The notes beneath the pieces are model-generated. The model made no database searches. It saw nothing but the letters and a program-made list of their open reading frames with translations, and was not told the origin of the DNA. From NCBI GenBank assembly GCA_029721515.1, contig CM056550.1, positions 28,860,619 to 28,924,618 of the forward strand: a stretch of 64,000 nucleotides of DNA. The letters run 5' to 3'. Below are positions 28,401 through 39,745 of this stretch, piece by piece. Position 1 is the stretch's first letter, and each line of letters starts with the position of its first letter. A program made the translations under genes and the position numbers. Source of the stretch: Synanceia verrucosa. Its lineage: Eukaryota > Chordata > Actinopteri > Perciformes > Synanceiidae.

Positions 28401-29342
28401 CATCTGCTGGGCCACCAAGGACAAACTCAATCTGGGTAAGACACACATTTCATTTCCATTTAAAGGAGCACACCACACATATTTCCATACTGAAATATGT
28501 TCTTCCTTGATCTCAAAAGAGTTGATACATACCTCTCTCTTCTTTGTGCATGCACTCAATCACTCTGGCGCATGGCAGTATTTTGTTAGCATTTAGCATA
28601 GCCCAGTACTTTCACTGGGATCCAAACAGGAGTGAAGTTAGAGGCGCCCAAGCACTTCCACGTTTTCCCTATTTAAATAAGGTTACGTAAGTAGTTATAT
28701 GACCCAAGTATGGTTGCACAAAATAATGCATGGCAATTTTCTAAGCGGAGAAAAAGGAGAGCTATAATGTATGGTGGAATTACACTTGGGAGCACTTCAG
28801 TGTTGGCGCAGTAATACTTTATCGTCACTCCTGAATGGGCGAAAGAGAAATGATACTTAATTGTGATGTTGTCACATACACATGCATGCTTTGTTTTAGT
28901 TCAGGCACTGTGAAGGCCACATAGGTGGTTCACTAGGGGTCCTTAGTAAACTATGATACACAGGAAGTAGAGTCTGTTTACAGATTGACTTTTTCGGACT
29001 CAAATGAGAAGAGTAATAGTGTCGTAAATGAATCTTATTAAACGTCTGTTATTTAAATATTTATTTAATTAAATAAGATCCAGTTTGTAAAAAAACAGCA
29101 CTTCTCCTTTAAACTATGTTTTGCAAGGTTTAGGAAATATAAAACTATGACTGCTCAGTTCCAGGGACATCTGAGGCTACGATGGCGCCACGCTGCCCCT
29201 CAGTTTATTTACTCTGTGTTGCTCATATGTGTGTGAAACGCTTCATATTCCCACCCATCCTCCCAGCTTGAACGTCTGGTGTGGTTGTTACAAGAACAGG
29301 TCACGCTCTGTTTCCTCAGGTCTGTCACAGTTGGCGTTTTGA
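22427..29342 (+). CDS. lcmt1: Leucine carboxyl methyltransferase 1, complete, 11 exons, 325 aa
   Basis: Methylates the C-terminal leucine of the PP2A catalytic subunit using S-adenosylmethionine, which promotes holoenzyme assembly (family knowledge). Coding exons: 22427-22512, 22826-22917, 23461-23582, 23713-23789, 24162-24223, 24341-24443, 25577-25697, 25791-25892, 25989-26080, 28338-28435, 29320-29342. All junctions are in phase with GT donors. The SAM-binding motif NLGAGLDTTFWRL sits at about residues 87-99, GADLRD near 160 and ECVLVYM near 189-195. The C-terminus is GLSQLAF, followed by TGA. Length is close to the human protein (334). Intron 9 (2.3 kb) contains nested transposons. A polyadenylation signal AATAAA lies at 29,813-29,818. 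Confidence 0.96.
23086..23260. mobile_element. Interspersed repeat relic in lcmt1 intron 2
   Basis: AGATAAGATAAGGTAATAGC, TTTATTCACC and ACAGTGGGGAAAAT form the recognisable start of a repeat widespread in fish genomes (the 'ataagataa ... tttatt ... cacagtgggga' type). No coding content. Boundaries are approximate. Confidence 0.4.
26147..26268 (-). mobile_element. tRNA-derived SINE-like element, 3' tail fragment, reverse orientation
   Basis: ATCCATCCATCCAT tail followed by TTTCTACCGCTTATCC, a GCGGGGGGGCTGGAG block and GTACACCCTGGACAAGT. This is the 3' part of the family seen full-length at 41,522-41,847, here inverted and truncated. Confidence 0.7.
26480..27735 (+). mobile_element. Tc1/mariner-type DNA transposon, degenerate, in lcmt1 intron 9
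   Basis: About 1.25 kb. The terminal inverted repeats begin TACACTATATTGCC (left) and, inverted, TACCGTATATTGCC (right), flanked by TA as expected for Tc1-type insertion. The internal sequence matches the common fish Tc1-like family across its full length. The transposase is broken, so this copy cannot move itself. Confidence 0.9.
26616..27524 (+). pseudogene. Tc1-like transposase, disrupted by stop codons and frameshifts
   Basis: The N-terminal piece starts at MGRSQELSEFQRGTVIGC (26,616) and includes the paired-type DNA-binding helix region (NIPQSTVSCII) and GRPLKLTERG. It ends at a TGA at 26,844. A later frame (about 27,144-27,524) encodes GGGGIMVWGCFSGAG, and then DWPAQSPDLNPIEHLWDELE with the second catalytic D and the final acidic residue of the DDE/D triad. 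The middle, including the first catalytic D region, is in other frames. Intact family members are about 340 aa. Confidence 0.85.
28470..28850. mobile_element. Fish MITE relic in lcmt1 intron 10
   Basis: TTAGCATTTAGCATAGCCCA, TTCCACGTTTTCCC, TTTTCTAAGCGGAGAAAAAG and ACACTTGGGAGCACTTC appear in the order of a repeat I recognise from percomorph genomes. There is no coding capacity. The edges are uncertain. Confidence 0.45.
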
Positions 29343-29812
29343 GTGAGGCGCTGCCCCACCGTTGGGCATGCTTCACATGGGTATTCGCCATAATCAACAA
29401 CAGCAGAAGACGTGCAAAGAAAGACATTAGGAAAGAGGAAGCCTGCGTTCTCTGGCAAGACCTCACCAGGGAGCTGTTCCGGTGGAAAACCCACGGTGTC
29501 AGCATAGTGTGATTTGACAAGCGTCCATCGTAACCCTGGACATGTGGGAGACGAGAGACTGTGAAACGGTTTGTCCCTACACTGGCACAGAGTTAATAAC
29601 TGTAAAAAAAAAGTTTTCAGACATCATGTGTTTGCCTTGTTCTAGTTTTTATGTGCCATTTAGATTTTATTTAATAATCAAATTTTCTTCCAAAACATGC
29701 AGGCAATAATCAAACTGGTGAGAAATGCATTTGCCCATAAAATTCTTTCCGTGAGCCTTGTTTTTGAGTTTGTGATCGATTATTTTTGACGAAGACCATT
29801 AAAGTCTACTTG

Positions 29813-29818
29813 AATAAA
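29813..29818 (+). terminator. lcmt1 polyadenylation signal
   Basis: Canonical AATAAA 470 bp after the lcmt1 stop codon and about 460 bp before the aqp8 start. It is the first such hexamer downstream in good context. Confidence 0.6.
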
Positions 29819-30166
29819 ACATGCGTCCCTTTGCGTGATACTGTTGCTTTGCTTATTTATGTACCTGTACCTCTCACTTCATATGAAATTATGATCTGGG
29901 TTATCATCAGTGGGAGATGATTATTCTCAGAGTCACATGTATGTGAGAGGATTGCCTCGAAATCTATATCTATTATTGCAAGTTTAACATGTTAAATGAA
30001 GTTTTCAGTCTTCAGATGCATTAAAATGATTTTCACCGATAGACAACTGAAATATGTGACGTCACTAACACTAATCAGTGTTGCTTGAGCGCTGACACCT
30101 CTCATCCTTATCACTCAGTAACACAGTACTTAATTTTATGAGCTTCTCTTGATTGCCTTCTGGGAG

Positions 30167-30173
30167 TATAAAC
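30167..30173 (+). promoter_or_regulatory. TATA box of the first aqp8 gene
   Basis: TATAAAC about 105 bp before the assigned start codon at 30,275. The downstream tandem aqp8 gene has an equivalent TATAAAC about 100 bp before its start, which supports both. Confidence 0.6.
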
Positions 30174-30274
30174 AATAGCAGGAAGGTGGGGCATTGAGGG
30201 GGTGGGGGTGTTAATGGGGATGTGCGTATATCCTTTATGGATCATCCTAAGAATGGATACATAAATGTTCATCC

Positions 30275-33200
30275 ATGTCAGACCACCCAGTGAGGGCTGT
30301 GGTCCACCAGAGGAACAAGGTGTCAGACAGCATGTCAGGGACAGAAACCAAGACGGAGGTCTTCACAGTAGAAACAGGAGAGCCGGCAGAAGAGAGAAGC
30401 AGCACCAGCAACGCCAAGAGCCTCTGCTTTGAGAAATATGTGCAGCCCTGCCTGGCCGAGCTGTTTGGGACCAGCCTGTTTGTGTTTGTGGGATGTGCGT
30501 CTGTTGTTGGGAACGCAGGAGGTAATGTCATCCAGCCTGCTGTGGCTCATGGACTGGCCCTGGGAGTCCTCATCATGGTGTTTGGGCAAATTAGGTAAAA
30601 GACTTAAATGCTTGACATGAGCAAATATCAGTTGACTTATTTAAGTCTTATTTAAAGTGGATTTGCTTTGTCATCTGAGGTGATAGTAGTGAACGTTTAA
30701 TTTTCTTATGATTCCCTTGTTATGTTGCTGAGTAAATTTTCGCTGTGTTTACTGCAGTGGGGGCCACTTTAACCCTGCAGTGTCCTTGAGTGTCTACCTG
30801 TGTGGAGGGATGGGCCTTCCCCTGCTGCTGCCTTACATCCTGGCTCAGATGTTGGGAGGGATGATCGGTGCTGGTTTGACCAAGGTGAGGAAAAAAAAAC
30901 ATGGAAGCCCAATTCTGCCAGGAAAAAAAAAAATCAGAATAATAATAAAAAGTGTAAAATAATAATAATAATAATATTAATAATAATTAAGAGCTCAAGA
31001 GACTTATTAAGTAAAAAATATGAGACAAAGTTAAAATATTATTTTTGTGATTTATTCTGTCTTAATTTTCAAACAAGTCAAAACAAGTCAAAACATTTGG
31101 TAGTAAGTCAACATTTTGATGTATTATCTTGTGATATTGACTTGTGGAAGTAAAAAATATGTAATAATACTTTATCTCAAAATCTTCATCTTTTTTTCAT
31201 TCAATTTCATGAATGTTTCCAGTAATTTTCATAGACGGTTGTCCAAATATACCCCATGTCCACCCAGGAGGGGAAACAAAACATGTACAAAAAGAACTTA
31301 TTTTTTTTAATTTTGGTCTTGAATTCCTTTGTCGGGTAAAAAAGAAATAAATGCAAGCTATTCACTCATTTGCTCTACTTTCAGGCAATCTTCCCCCATG
31401 ATTTCTACGCTGCTTCGTTTGGAGGAGCCTTTCAACCCACCACCGCTGGTCTTGGTAAAACCACTCTGGCAGAAATGATGATGACCCTGATCCTCACCAT
31501 GGTGGTATGCATGGGAGCCGTCAACAGCCAAACACGCTCACCGTGGGCTCCTTTCTGCATCGGCCTCACCGTGACAGCCAACATATTCGCAGGGTGAGAG
31601 CCTCTGAAGGCAGATCATTCCCAACATCACCATCATTCACTCTATCTTTGCCTGCCAGTCCATCAGTTCACGACCAGAGCAGAATCCATTTTTTTCAGTT
31701 TGAAACATTGAGGGTGTGACTTTAAGTCTTCATATGTTATGTGTTTTATTTATGTGAAGCACTTCTTAATCCTCTGGAAATCAATATAAATCAATGCTCA
31801 ACTGCTCCATGGAGCCACAAAAAAAACAGAATATTGATGTTTTATTTCCCCACGTTTTTATTATTATCAGTAATCAAGTGGATACCAAGGTTCATTATTG
31901 TCTTTGGTTATTACCTTGATAGGACCAGTTTAATGTTTAATCTGTCTATATTAACTATCATGTTTTGATACAAAGATCATATTTTCAATGAGCATATTAA
32001 ATCTGCAGAATAACAAATAATAATAGCATTGCTGCGTTTCAGTGTTGTTCTGTGCTGGCTGTTGTTTCAGAGGTTTAGTGTCTGGAGGCTGTATGAACCC
32101 AGCCCGGGCCTTCGGTCCTGCTGTGGCTGCCAACCACTGGACCCACCACTGGATCTACTGGGTCGGACCCGTTAGTGGAGCGCTGCTCACCGTCAGCTTC
32201 ATCAGGTATGTGTAGTTCAGTGGATGTGAGGGTCATTTGTGTCAGAGGGTGTCACATCCTCTACAGATTGTAAAGCCCTCAGAGCCAAATTTGTAATTTC
32301 TGTGTGGAGTTTGCATGTTTTCCGTGTACCTGCATGGGTTCTCTCTGGTTTCCTCCCACCATACAAAGACATGCGAGGGGATTAGGTTGTTTGGCTAATA
32401 TCAGTGTGTCCTGTCTCTGTGAGCCCTGTGATGACCTGGCAACTTGTCCAGGGTGTACCCTGCCTTTGACACCCTATGACACTTAGGATAGGCTCCAGCC
32501 CCACGACTCTACATAGGATAGGATAGGTGGATGGATGGATCAGACCGTTTCACAGTTTTAAATGGGCATCAACTGACAGGAAGTAAACATGGACCAAGTT
32601 TGTGCAAATTAGCAATTCTGATGAAATGCACTAAAACAGGGTGAAGGAGGTAAAATACAGGCATTTTCAGGCTGACAGTATGTTGTTTTTACAGCAGCAA
32701 AATAAAAGTCTGAACCTGAAAATGAGCAGAGTATGGGACCTGTAAAGTTATCCATATATGGTTTATGACCACTGCTCTGTATTTATGGGAAAGTGTCAAT
32801 ATGTCAACTGTTTCATGCTATTTAACAAGCTTGACGTAAAGGCAGTGAAGAGGAAGACTGCCATCAAGTGAACATGGATGGAAACTTAAAGGTTGAGTTT
32901 TCTATTTTCAGTTTAGATGAGCAGCAGTGTCCCAGACTGTTTTATATGTAGATAGACAGCTGCATGAGCATCGGGATTGGAAGCGCCGTGACTGAAGTGT
33001 TTTTTCTTAGTAAGTAGTTTAGAACTGGTGCGACCTCCCTCCTCCTTTTCCACTGGACTTCAGTCGAAGCTCAGGCAGAGCCAAAGACCTGGAGCTCCAC
33101 CCAAAGAGCTGTTACACTCTGACCTCCGGCCTCCTGCCTGCTTCACTTCAGTCCATCTTTTACTCACTGTTACTTCTTAACCGTGGAAAGATCATGAGAC

Positions 33201-33688
33201 AATGGGCCCCCAGACTTCAAGTGTCACAAAGCAATTGTGGTCATTTTATGTCTTTATTTTGCATCTCTCAGCCATATTTGTCATCATTTGCGTGCTTTTG
33301 TGGTTGTTTTGCATTAATTTATAATGTTTTTGCATTTTTTATAGTCATTTTGGGTCTTTTTAGACGTTTTGCTTCTATTTATAGTATTTTGCATCTTTTC
33401 ATAGTCATTTTTCATCTTTTTTGGTTGTTTTGTGTCTTGTTATGGTTGTTTTACTTCATTTTGTGGACATTTTGACTGGTTGTGTATCTTTTTGCAGTTG
33501 CTTTACTTGTTCTGTATCTCTGAAAGTTTGCAGGTGAAACCCATGGCCTATGCACATTAGGTCCCTTCATGCTCTTAACATGATAACAAATCATACTCGA
33601 TGCAGTTGTGAATGACCAATAATTGTCATAATCACTCTTTTGCAGGTTGCTGTTTGGTGACCACAAGACTCGAGTTTTGTTGAAGTGA
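30275..33688 (+). CDS. aqp8: Aquaporin-8, first tandem copy, 5 exons, 277 aa
   Basis: Six-helix channel for water; AQP8 members also pass H2O2 and ammonia. Exons: 30275-30594, 30758-30884, 31385-31593, 32071-32205, 33646-33688, all in phase. Pore motifs are SGGHFNPA (N112-A114) and SGGCMNPAR (N228-R231); the GGC/R context is AQP8-specific selectivity-filter sequence. A cysteine in FVFVGC corresponds to the redox/mercury-sensitive Cys53 of human AQP8. The AHGLALG helix is also typical. The start at 30,275 is the first in-frame ATG; an internal Met at codon 20 would give 258 aa, nearer the usual 260, so the true start is uncertain. It probably corresponds to zebrafish aqp8a.1. A polyadenylation signal lies at 34,009-34,014. 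Confidence 0.93.
32301..32540 (+). mobile_element. SINE-like element fragment in aqp8 intron 4
   Basis: TGTGTGGAGTTTGCATGTTT through TTGTCCAGGGTGTACCCTGC to GGTGGATGGATGGAT. This is the middle and tail of the window's SINE family, without the tRNA-like head. Confidence 0.7.
33238..33520. repeat. Degenerate minisatellite, roughly 20-bp TTTTGTGTCTTTTTATGGTTG-like units
   Basis: Repeated phrases such as TTGTGGTTGTTTTGCAT, ATAGTCATTTTGGGTCTTTT and GGTTGTTTTGTGTCTTGTTA recur about every 20-30 bp in the last intron of the first aqp8 gene. It makes this intron strongly T-rich on the sense strand. Confidence 0.55.
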
Positions 33689-34014
33689 ATGTGTAATTTA
33701 TAAGAGAGGAAGAGAAAGAGGACATCCTAGCTGACGTGATGACAACCTTTCCATTTGGACGTCCATACGATACTCAAAAGTTAATGTAATGTTCAAATTT
33801 AACTGACAAATGGTGTGCAAACATATTGAGTCCTTCAACCAGCTTATTATAATACAATAATGCAATAATGAGAGTTGGCTCATGCTCAATGTCATGTTTG
33901 TATTGGAAGATCCAATAAAGTGTTTGATGATACGATAGGGATCTGATAGCTGCACCAGAGTTGGACTTTACATGTTTAAGTGCTGGAAAATGTCCTGAGA
34001 CATTTGATAATAAA

Positions 34015-35205
34015 TTGAATGAATACAATATTTCACACAAATGATCACACTTTCTGTTATCTATTAACAGTATTTTTGTACTCATTGTTTGGTTCAAAGT
34101 CCTCGATGGAAAACCACACTTTGATGGCTTTATTACTGAAAAGAAGGTGCAAGGACAGGGCACTGCACTGTACAATAAAGCTAGATTAGAATCATAAACT
34201 GCTGCCCTCAGATCAACTGAAACAAAGCAGGACGATGGAAGGAAAACCTATACATATGCATCCCTAGAATACTGACGATGATGGATCATCAGCACTGCAC
34301 AACCGTGCAAACCATGTAACAATCACATCCACCTATGCAGGCGCAGGTGAAACTGCACAGAATATTTGTTTAATTAAAAAATAATATAGCCACCAAAAAA
34401 AACTTATGAACATTCTGCAATACATAAATACATAGTGCATGGCTATGACTAAAAGGTACACATTTAAGAACAGACAGGTGGCACATTAAAGGATAAACCA
34501 ACATAAAGTTAAAAATAAAAAGTGTTAAGCCACCACACGTTATACAGTAGCCCAGAATAGACAAACCAAACATTTCTGTTTCTTTTTTGTTGTTATGAAT
34601 GTTCACAGTAAAATTACTCATTTTTTCAGATTGCACTCATGTGTAAGTACTCTGATGGACAGTCTGATAAATAAAAATCATCTCTCTCCCTGTAATATCA
34701 TAATATACTGTATGACATTATTAAATTGTGTGTAATATGACATTTTAGTGCGAGTAGCTACTTTATTCAGTAATAGTTCAGTGGTTCCCAATCTCTGGCC
34801 CTGTACAAAAAAAAGTCATGAAGGGGCCATGAAGGTCACGAAAGGTAATGAAATACATCTATGAGGTTGTGACATGACTAATATAGTGCAGAGTTTATGA
34901 TGTATTTTATCTATACAGACCATACTGTCATTCTATGCACACCTGCAGCCGACTAAATACGTGATGATGGTGAATAATCTGCCACTTATCTGACCTCACT
35001 GACTGCTTTTCACAAAAAGGTCACCCTGAGGACTCCTGCAGGATTGCATCACCTCACCTGACTCCATATCAAGAAGTCTGAAGGACCGACCTGGGCAGGC
35101 ATGGTTTTGATACGATGAATCTCTGAGTAGCCTTCACCTTTGATGTTTTTTATGATCATCCCCCTCTCCGTGACGCGATATCAGACCAGTGTGCCAGCTG
35201 TCAGA
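34015..35205. other. Spacer between the two aqp8 genes
   Basis: No gene seen. It holds fragments of dispersed repeats: GTAGCCCAGAATAGACAAAC at about 34,546 (same family as the split MITE in lcmt1) and a CAGTGGTTCCCAATCT-type hAT-like end near 34,789. The rest is AT-rich unique DNA. Confidence 0.45.
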
Positions 35206-35210
35206 GGAGA

Positions 35211-35217
35211 ATATAAA
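35211..35217 (+). promoter_or_regulatory. TATA box of the second aqp8 gene
   Basis: ATATAAAC about 100 bp upstream of the start at 35,311. It lies downstream of an in-frame ATG at 35,140, which argues that the upstream ATG is not in the transcript and that 35,311 is the real start. Confidence 0.6.
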
Positions 35218-35310
35218 CAACCACAGCACCGCTCATTGTCCTTGACTGAAAGTCTGCAGGCTGGGCCAGGTGTCAGGTGCTGGAAGTGCAGAGCAAGTCA
35301 CAAAGCAGCG

Positions 35311-37551
35311 ATGGGAGTTGAGAAAATGGAAATGGATGACACAGACTCTACTCTGATGGAGAAGGGCACGAAGCCACCAGCGCCCAAACCCCCCAACAAA
35401 TATGAGAAACTGTTCCAGCCCTGCCTGGCTGAGGTAGTGGGGACCATGTTCTTTGTCTTCATCGGCTGTGTGTCCGTCATCGAGAATGTTCCAGCAGCCG
35501 GGCGTCTGCAGCCGGCCCTGGTGCATGGCCTGGCTGTGGCAGTGTTGGTGGGGGTCATGGATAACATCAGGTAAAGGAGTTCAGAGCAGAGTGGAGCAGG
35601 TAAAGGTGTTTGGGCACTTTGGGTGGAGTGGATAACTAAATGTTTCATCTCAACTTTTCTACTTCTCTTCCTTCTAGTGGCTCCCATTTCAACCCTCCCT
35701 TCACTATTGCCATCTGGCTGTGTGGGGGCATGGAGATGATGATGGTGGGACCCTATCTGGCCAGTCAGCTCATTGGAGGAGTGCTGGGAGCTGGAATGGC
35801 CAAAGTGGGTTGAAAAGTCGAATCAAAATGCAGTATCTTTTGTAAAGGATGCATGTTTTGGCTCTCTTTTTTTGACAAATCCAATGAATAAAATGCTTAA
35901 TGACACATTTCATAGATGATGACCCCTGCGGACCGCTACTTAAACGCCACTGGAGCAGCGTTTGACATCCTCAAGTCAGAGAGCCAGCTGTCCGGAGCCA
36001 TCTTCGGGGAAGTGGCCATGACCTGCTTAATCACCATGGTGGTGCTGCTGGTGGCAGTCAACGGCAAGACAAAAACCCCGCTGGCTCCATTCCTGGTGGG
36101 CTGCACTGTCATAATCAACGTCCTGGCAGGGTGAGATAAAAATTAACAGTGATGACCATTAACAGTTTATTGTGCCATGTGCTTAACATTCATGCTCTCT
36201 TGCATTTTTTTTGCATTGGGTATAGAAACCCTTTGATGATATAGTTTCTAAAAATTAAAAAAATCCATATAAACAAACAGACTATTAACAAAAAGACTCT
36301 AATTGTGAAATGACAATCAACATTTATTATTTATCAAGACAAACATTTGTTTTTCAATGTTAAAGTTGTTTGTTTTGGTAGGATGGCAGCCAAAAATAAA
36401 AAAGACAGACAAGGTGCTCATTAAAAAAAAAAGAATAAATAATTGAATCTTCTCTGACAGGGAATAAACCACTTTAAACCTTGTATGGTTTAGACAGTTT
36501 TAGAAGCCATAAAGTATAAACCATCATTCAGTTCTGTAATTAATTTTAATTTGTGGCCAATATAACTAATTTTGACCACAAAAATACCCAGGATATTTTG
36601 AATTATTTTACCTTTATGAGATCAGAGGACCAGATGTTTATGGATTATCAAAGACTGTTCTATTTAGCAGTTGAGTCAGGACACAGTTATGTATGTTTTG
36701 ACAGTTATCAAAGGCATAAAACATAAATTATCTGTCAGTTATTCAATGGACCTTTTTAGCCAACTTGAACTTTTACATTTCTTAATATGATTTGTTATCA
36801 AAATACCTCATTTGCCTCATGAATATGACAGAAATTGTGTATTATTTTGAGATCAGAGGACCTTATGTTAATGGATGTTATGTAACAAAGCATTTTAAAT
36901 TTTGTGGTAGCAGCACATAATGACACCTTTTGTCTTAACCCAAAGATGATACAAGTATTAAAAAAGCAAGTTAGCGTTGTAAAATTAAGTCAGTTCTCAC
37001 TGTTGCTATCCATATTCTGTATTTACCTTATTTTTTTAGCAGTATTTCTGACTTTAATACCATCAAATTACAAATGTTTGTAACCATGAAAGCCAAACTC
37101 TGGTTGTATTTAGTAGTTCAGTGAAATATCTATTTAAATTGTGAATTATCAGGTGACATCTTATCTTTAAATCATGTTTTAAGAGCAGATTTTTGGGTTA
37201 TTAGATCAAACGAACCATTAAAATCATACTTAGTAATTAAAAGCTTTTGTTGCTGTTGTTGTGGTGCAGGGGTGATGTGTCAGGAACCTGTCTGAACCCT
37301 GCTAGAGCTTTCGGTCCAGCTGTGATGGCCAACTACTGGATCTACCACTGGGTTTACTGGGTGGGGCCCATCGGGGGAGGCCTGGTGGCTGCTGCTCTGC
37401 TCAGGTGAAAGACTCCATATATGATTGACAGGATTAAATCAACAGAAAATATGTCAGGAGACATAAGACTCACCATGCCTCTCGCTCTCTCTCTTTCTCT
37501 TTCAGGCTCGTTCTGGGCGATGATAAGTTACGAGTGGTTATGAAATCATAA
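35311..37551 (+). CDS. aqp8: Aquaporin-8, second tandem copy, 5 exons, 260 aa, NPP variant in loop B
   Basis: Exons: 35311-35570, 35678-35804, 35916-36130, 37270-37404, 37506-37551, with the same intron phases as the upstream copy, so the two arose by tandem duplication. It is 260 aa, the normal AQP8 length. The first pore loop reads SGSHFNPPF (N92-P94): proline replaces the usual alanine of NPA. The second reads SGTCLNPAR (N210-R213), normal. Cys53 in FVFIGC matches the regulated cysteine of human AQP8. An N-glycosylation site NAT (139-141) lies in the predicted extracellular loop C. The tail is LGDDKLRVVMKS. It probably corresponds to zebrafish aqp8a.2. A polyadenylation signal AATAAA is at 37,713-37,718. 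Confidence 0.93.
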
Positions 37552-37739
37552 CAGCCTCTATTCTGTGTGTTTATTGCCTTGATAATCTTGCAAACGTTGT
37601 CTGTCCTTTCTTATCAGCAGATACTCCCGTCTTCATGCTTCACTTTTTACTTTCTTCCATGTCAAACTGTGTGAGCAGCATGTGGATTTGTTTTTTTTTT
37701 CAGTATGAATGAAATAAAGAACAAAAAAAATCTACATGC

Positions 37740-38630
37740 TCTCATATTTTTCCCTCATAAATGTAACACTTGAATATATAATAACCATAATTTATGAATG
37801 GCAAATTAATAGTTAAGTAAAAGATATTTTTCTGTTAACAAACAGCAAAATGATAATTAATTAATTTATTAATTAATGTTCACTAATTATTAGCAATGTC
37901 ATATTTATCTTTATTTATGTCATATCTTACTAAATTTTTATATACTATAAATTGCATATAAGTATATTATATAAATATGTGGTATTATTATAAACACAAA
38001 TAAACGTAGATATAATTTTCAACACTTTTAATGTTAACAATTGGTTTGTGAATCTGCAAACATTAGTTTGATGCCTATATGATTATAATATCTTATTAAA
38101 TGTTTAATGAAAAACTTCATAAATAATCTATAAACAATATTTAAAAATATAGTTCATACTGTGCCATTGGTTAATAATTGATTGCTTAATTGTCTCCATC
38201 TATTCCTGTTATGTTTAAATTTTACAAATGATTTCTTGTTGTTTGCAAATCAAATCATTAACAAATAATATATAACATGTTATAATAATTGTTATTGTCA
38301 CAGCTATGATACAATATATGATTTACAAAGTAATCATTTAATATTACACAAATAAATGATTTCGCCCTAAGACAGCTGGGATAGGCTCCAGCTACCCCGC
38401 GACCCTATGTGAGGATAAGCGATAGAAAATGGATGGATGCACAAACAAATTACACAATTACAGAAATGACAGCATACATATTATTGAGTATTAGTTAATT
38501 GTTTGTTAACAATACAATAACTATCAACTACAAGCTTAGTTATTAAAAGTGTTACCAGGAAGGCTGTTGCATGCAAAAATACATATTTTACGAGACATAA
38601 AAGACGCATTGACATCACTTTTGGATATGC
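37740..38630. other. AT-rich spacer between aqp8 and the globin cluster
   Basis: Very AT-rich, with no gene. Its only recognisable content is a truncated SINE tail at 38,364-38,439. Confidence 0.5.
38364..38439 (+). mobile_element. SINE-like element, 3' tail fragment
   Basis: GCCCTAAGACAGCTGGGATA, the GCTCCAG block and GAGGATAAGC ... ATGGATGGATG. It is 5'-truncated, about 75 bp. Confidence 0.7.
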
Positions 38631-38632
38631 AG

Positions 38633-38638
38633 TTTATT
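38633..38638 (-). terminator. Alpha-globin polyadenylation signal
   Basis: AATAAA on the minus strand, 61 bp after the stop codon, a typical spacing for a globin 3' UTR. Confidence 0.65.
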
Positions 38639-38698
38639 GTATCATTTGTTGACCATGAGTTACATGATCACACACCGCAATCCAGACTGGAGAAGAGC

Positions 38699-39548
38699 TC
38701 AGCGGTATTTCTCTGACAGAGCCAGGGCCACGGCAGCGAGGAACTTATCCACGGAGACGTGAATCTCTGGAGGGAAATCCTTTGGGAACATGGAGCCGAT
38801 CACCACGAGGATGCAGTGGGAGAGGAGCTGTGCGTGACAAATACATCTCAGTGTCAGAAAACACAAAGACGTCTACTCCTTTTAGCAGATCTAACATGAA
38901 TTAAGATGTTAAGACGGAGCGCTTGTGCGTAATGGCTGCGCCGACAACGGCTCACTCGTGCGTAAAAACACACACAAGTCAATCTCGGAGTAGCATGCGC
39001 AAAGAACTACTAGATGATGATACTGTGCTGCTAACCATTCCCCTGCCTCACCTTGAAGTTGGCCGGATCCACCCTCAGCTGGAAGGCGTGCTGTTCGCTG
39101 AGCTCCATCAAGCCCGCGGTAAGGTCATCGATCTTGGTCACAGCCAGAGCGATTCCACCCATCACTTTCTTGCCGTGGTTCTTCACGGGAGTAGAGCCGA
39201 AACACATTTCTGGCCAGTGGGAGAAGTAGGTCTTGGTTTGCGGGTAGACGATGAGCATCCTGAGGACGTGGAGAGGACGTCTGAGTTTGAATATCTATTG
39301 AGCTGCATGCGCTTATGGCCTGGAAAGTAAGTTCTACTATTCAACACCGGCCAGTAAAAAATAAGGTGAATAAAAACGTCTAAATCAAAGCAAACAAGCT
39401 TGGAATAAGGTGTCATGTTTAGTCTTAGACACGGGTGTAGCCATGACACTTACCTGCCCAGAGCTTCAGCCCCGATGACATCCGCAGACTTGGAGATTTT
39501 GGCCCACAGGGCCTTGACGTTTGCCTTGTCTTTGTCGGACAAACTCAT
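38699..39548 (-). CDS. hba: Hemoglobin alpha subunit (adult/alphaA-type), 3 exons, 143 codons
   Basis: Alpha chain of the red-cell oxygen carrier. Exons: 39454-39548, 39052-39259, 38699-38827; introns fall at the two conserved globin positions. The N-terminus MSLSDKDKANVKALWAKI is typical of fish alpha chains. The distal histidine is in KNHGKKV (residue 60 with Met) and the proximal in SEQHAFQL (89). RVDPANFK keeps the aspartate equivalent to human alpha Asp94, and the C-terminus is EKYR. The CE region reads HWPEMCFGSTPV, with a cysteine where many fish alphas have a serine-containing segment. The gene is intact and probably expressed. Confidence 0.95.
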
Positions 39549-39599
39549 GATGGTTCTCTTTCTCGTTCTCTAGGCTACCTGACTCGGATGTTTGTGCTT

Positions 39600-39745
39600 C
39601 TGCTTAAATCCAGTTGGGCTCAAGAGTCACACCCACGGGGAACCAGTGCCAAGCGGCCCCACACCCAATGACGCATATTGGACCCTTCCTCCTAGTCTGA
39701 TAGAGACACCGGTGGCCGGATGCCAGCCCAAGAGCTATCAGCTGG
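39600..39745 (-). promoter_or_regulatory. Erythroid-type promoter of the alpha-globin gene
   Basis: Read toward the gene: GATA motifs at 39,736-39,739 and 39,699-39,702, a CCAAT box at 39,677-39,681 (ATTGG on the plus strand), two CACCC-type sites (CACACCC on the plus strand, 39,660-39,666 and 39,628-39,634), and an ATTTAAG TATA-like element near 39,602-39,608. The ATG follows 55 bp later. Order and spacing are those of vertebrate globin promoters. Function is inferred from motifs only. Confidence 0.6.

Noticed and set aside
35140..35310. In-frame upstream extension of the second aqp8 gene
   Set aside because: It lies upstream of the TATA box and would give an N-terminus longer than the family; the start at 35,311 fits better.
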